In this document: positions 61,630-64,000 of the stretch, in pieces | Position numbering within the stretch: the stretch's first letter is position 1 | Layout: every line of letters starts with the position of its first letter | DNA from: Pseudomonas sp. MYb60 | Lineage (GTDB): Bacteria; Pseudomonadota; Gammaproteobacteria; Pseudomonadales; Pseudomonadaceae | Direction of reading: 5' to 3' | Assembly: GCF_002979555.1 (NCBI RefSeq) | Contig: NZ_PCOZ01000016.1 | Coordinates: 1 to 64,000 of the forward strand | Length of the DNA stretch: 64,000 nt | Made by a program: the position numbers and the translations under genes | The notes under the pieces: generated by a model | What the model was told of the DNA's origin: nothing | Databases searched by the model: none | What the model saw: the letters and a program-made list of their open reading frames with translations, nothing else

Positions 61630-61991
61630 ATCCGCATGGGCTGCCCGACGATGGCATGGGGGCATTCCTGGACAACCTGGTGAGCGGTATTCCTGCTCGC
61701 CAGGTGCTCCACCCCGGTATTCAAGCCTGCTCATTGATGGCCGGCAATCGGCCAGGGCTGGCCCTGCAGGTTGCCCGGGAATCAGTCCAGACGGGACAAC
61801 TCCAGCGGGTGTTGGAGCGGCGCTTCGAACACGCCGTGATCTTCGATGGCTGTTACGTCTACCTCGATGCCGAGGGCACCCTGGTGATCTGGCATGCACT
61901 CCCTACACAGCGCGATGCGCTCGAACACGTGCTGGACCGCCTGCTATCGCTGGCCAACCTCGACGCTCTAATCCCACTTTCGAGCCGCTGA
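61626..61991 (+). CDS. hrpV: type III secretion regulator HrpV-like
   Basis: A 121-residue protein. By position and size it is HrpV, which in P. syringae binds HrpS and keeps the hrp regulon off. It overlaps hrpT by 4 bp and its stop codon abuts that of the convergent hrcU with no base between (TGATCA). A stop with no terminator suggests overlapping transcripts here. Confidence 0.85.
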   Translation: MNPHGLPDDGMGAFLDNLVSGIPARQVLHPGIQACSLMAGNRPGLALQVARESVQTGQLQRVLERRFEHAVIFDGCYVYLDAEGTLVIWHALPTQRDALEHVLDRLLSLANLDALIPLSSR

Positions 61992-63089
61992 TCAACGCTG
62001 TTCGAGCTCCGGCAACTCCAGCGTCTCGCGCTTGGCCTCATCATCCAGTTCGCGCAGGGTCCGGTAGATGATCGCCACGGCCTGCAGGGTTTCCCTCGGA
62101 ATACTGGCGCCCAGCTTTTTGGTGTACAGGGTACGAGCCAGCCATACGCACTGGATCACGGGCACGTCGGCGACCTTTGCCCTGTGGATCAGCGCGCGCG
62201 CGTCGTCATCGGTACCTTTGCACACCAACAGGGGCAACGGCGTCTTGCCTGGGCGGTAATACAAGGCCACCGCAAAGTGCGTGGGGTTGACCACCAGCAT
62301 GTCGGCCTCCTCCAGCTTGGGCAACTTGACCTTGGGTTCTTCGTTGGCCAGTTGATAGGCCAACGAGCGCCGCTGGCCTTTGACATGGGGGTCGCCCTCC
62401 ATGTCCTTGTACTCCTTGGTGACCTCCACCTGGGTCATGCGCATGCGTTTGGCGAAGAAGTGCTTTTGCATGGCCATGTCGATCAGCGCCAGCACCAGCA
62501 GCAATCCCAGGCAGGCATGCAACAGGTACCGGAAGAGTTCGATCAAGGCCGAGATATAGGTTTGCAGGTCACTGGTAGCGAGGTTGATCAGCGTGCCCAA
62601 CGATGGCTTGATCACGACAAACAGAATCAAACCGATGAGCAGTGCCTTGGCGATACTCATCAACAGGTTCATCACCGACTGGGCAGAAAACATCTGCTTG
62701 AGTTGACTCATGGGGTTGAGGCGGTTGAAGTCGAGCTTCAACACCTCCGGCGCAAACAGAAAACCGAACTGCATCCAGCTGCTGATCAGCTTCATGGCAA
62801 TCGCTACGCCTGCCATCAGCAGGGCGAACGAGAAAAACACTGTCAGCCCCTCCACCAGCACCTCTTCCAACGCTCGCGCAAAGGGCTGGGACAGACGGGA
62901 CATTGGCAGTGTCATCAGTTGCTGAAAGCGTTGCAGGCTGGTCTCGGCGCTCCACAGGGCGATCTCGCTGATGGCGGTCAAGCCCAGCAACTTGCCTACA
63001 TCCTGGCTTTGGGAAATCTGACCTTTCTTGCGTTGATCGCGCAGTTTCTTGGCCGAGGCCGGGTGCTTTTTTTCGCCTGAATCACTCAT
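61992..63089 (-). CDS. hrcU: type III secretion export-apparatus switch protein HrcU (SctU)
   Basis: A 365-residue FlhB/YscU-family protein with four membrane helices in the N-terminal half and the autocleavage motif NPTH (in LVVNPTHFAVALYYRP, near residue 265). Cleavage switches secretion from early to later substrates. The ATG at 63089 gives a normal basic N-terminus (MSDSGEKKHPASAKKLRDQ). It overlaps hrcT by 4 bp and ends a minus-strand operon. Confidence 0.95.
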   Translation of the reverse strand: MSDSGEKKHPASAKKLRDQRKKGQISQSQDVGKLLGLTAISEIALWSAETSLQRFQQLMTLPMSRLSQPFARALEEVLVEGLTVFFSFALLMAGVAIAMKLISSWMQFGFLFAPEVLKLDFNRLNPMSQLKQMFSAQSVMNLLMSIAKALLIGLILFVVIKPSLGTLINLATSDLQTYISALIELFRYLLHACLGLLLVLALIDMAMQKHFFAKRMRMTQVEVTKEYKDMEGDPHVKGQRRSLAYQLANEEPKVKLPKLEEADMLVVNPTHFAVALYYRPGKTPLPLLVCKGTDDDARALIHRAKVADVPVIQCVWLARTLYTKKLGASIPRETLQAVAIIYRTLRELDDEAKRETLELPELEQR

Positions 63090-63874
63090 GGCGTCGGCCC
63101 CTTGAACATCAGCCCCAGCGAGTGCTTGAGATCGCCGAGCAGGTCCATGCGGCCGACGATCAAGTCCTGCAGCAGCGCGAAGTACAGCAGCAGGATACCG
63201 ATGCCCGCCAGGCATTTGACCGGCGGTGCCAAGGTACTCACCTGCAGTTGCTGGCTGTAGACGCCCAACAGCGCGATACCGAATTCCAGCAGCAACAGCA
63301 CCGCGATAAAGGGCGCGGCGTAGAGCATCATGTGCATGAAGGTGTCGCTGAGCAATCCCAGGAACAGACCAAGCCCGTTGGGCCCAGGCAACGGGAACCA
63401 CACGGTGGGCGGCCAGATCAGGTAGCTGTCCCAGATCACCTGGGTCAACGCGCCCAGGCCCAGGGTGATCATCAGCAGGTAAATCGCCAACTGCTTGAAC
63501 AGATGCCCCAGTGGCGTTGCATCCGGGCCCAGTGACGGGTTGAGCTGACCACCGGCCAGGGCACCGCGCTGGTTATCCAGCAGTGCGCCCACCGACTCGA
63601 ACATCCAGAACGGCATCGACAGCAGCACCCCCAGCAACACGCCCAGGATCGCCTCCTTGATGATCAGCCCGCTGACCATCAGCGTGGACAACTCCTGGCC
63701 AGCCAGCGCTGCATGAATCCCAGGCGCCGGCAACAGCGCCATGACCATCACGATGACGTGCCGGGGCATGCCACGGATGTGTTGAAAACAGAATGCCGCC
63801 ACCAGGAACGCGCAGGGGTAGATGCGCGCCATGCCGATGATCAGACTGGGCAGGTATTCCAGATACGGCAGCAA
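63086..63874 (-). CDS. hrcT: type III secretion export-apparatus protein HrcT (SctT)
   Basis: A 262-residue polytopic protein of the FliR/SpaR family with six or so helices. The segment NQRGALAGGQLNPSLGPDATPLGHLF is typical of SctT. It is part of the core export gate with HrcR, HrcS, HrcU and HrcV. It lies 9 bp after hrcS and overlaps hrcU. Confidence 0.94.
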   Translation of the reverse strand: MLPYLEYLPSLIIGMARIYPCAFLVAAFCFQHIRGMPRHVIVMVMALLPAPGIHAALAGQELSTLMVSGLIIKEAILGVLLGVLLSMPFWMFESVGALLDNQRGALAGGQLNPSLGPDATPLGHLFKQLAIYLLMITLGLGALTQVIWDSYLIWPPTVWFPLPGPNGLGLFLGLLSDTFMHMMLYAAPFIAVLLLLEFGIALLGVYSQQLQVSTLAPPVKCLAGIGILLLYFALLQDLIVGRMDLLGDLKHSLGLMFKGPTP

Positions 63875-63883
63875 AGGTCGGCC

Positions 63884-64000
63884 TCAGTTCAGGGCCGAAC
63901 GGCCGATCATGTCGAAGGTCAGGTTGATCAACTGGATCAACTCGACGCCAATCCAGCGGCCCGTCAGGATCAATGTGATCCCCACTGCCACCAGCTTGAT
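63884..64000 (-). CDS. hrcS: type III secretion export-apparatus protein HrcS (SctS), partial
   Basis: The last 38 codons of an FliQ/SctS-family protein. The visible part holds GITLILTGRWIGVELIQL and ends in a hydrophobic helix region, as in HrcS. The 5' part is beyond the window end. The stop is at 63884-63886. Confidence 0.9.
   Translation of the reverse strand: MKLVAVGITLILTGRWIGVELIQLINLTFDMIGRSALN

Overview
The window is a piece of a Pseudomonas chromosome, most likely from the P. fluorescens group. Three things suggest this: the order of its housekeeping genes (ileS-lspA-fkpB-ispH next to minor pilin genes, hemA-prfA-prmC, lolB-ispE-tRNA-Gln-prs-rplY-pth-ychF), the recurring inverted repeats that start GTGGGAGGGG between genes, and a type III secretion cluster of the Hrp1 (rsp/rsc) type known from plant-associated fluorescent pseudomonads. 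Almost every gene is intact. No transposase, integrase, CRISPR array or prophage is visible.

Layout. 1-3,130: two tRNA genes and clpB, which has a textbook heat-shock promoter. 3,160-6,380: pgeF-rluD facing bamD. 6,367-11,300: thiO, a reduced minor pilin block (pilE, pilX, pilW, pilV, plus a fimT-like gene on the other strand) and ispH. 11,432-18,360: fkpB, lspA, ileS, ribF and murJ on one strand, and rpsT on the other. 18,640-27,640: a SlyD-like isomerase, pta, an acyltransferase, the sulfate-activation genes cysNC-cysD, a Nif3-like protein and the periplasmic protease AlgW. 27,650-31,850: a siderophore receptor behind a Fur-like site, then hemH and an epimerase.

32,000-41,700 is the first highlight. 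It looks like a light-response locus. Two small transcription units hold two FAD enzymes, a Trp-rich protein, a YbgA-like protein, a MerR regulator of the LitR type with a damaged B12 site, CPD photolyase, an NTF2-like protein, an SDR, DUF1365, a cyclopropane-fatty-acid-synthase-like methyltransferase and DUF2878. Two copies of TGTACA-N12-TGTACA and one weaker copy lie in front of them. This is the spacing I recall for the operator of the P. putida PplR light regulators. The lipid part of the cluster resembles sets linked to furan fatty acid synthesis. The locus therefore appears to couple DNA photorepair with membrane lipid protection under one light switch.

42,130-54,630 returns to housekeeping: pagL, murI, a MoeB/ThiF-like gene, prmC, prfA and hemA on one strand; a TPR lipoprotein, lolB, ispE, tRNA-Gln, prs, rplY, pth and ychF on the other.

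54,865-64,000 is the second highlight: about half of a Hrp1-type type III secretion system. It holds one HrpS-like sigma-54 activator, a hrp box before a 58-residue unknown protein and hrpB-hrcJ-hrpD-hrpE, a second hrp box before hrpF-hrpG-hrcC-hrpT-hrpV, and the convergent hrcS(partial)-hrcT-hrcU. No harpin gene is present where hrpZ would be expected, and only one of the usual HrpR/HrpS pair is seen. The rest of the cluster should continue beyond position 64,000.
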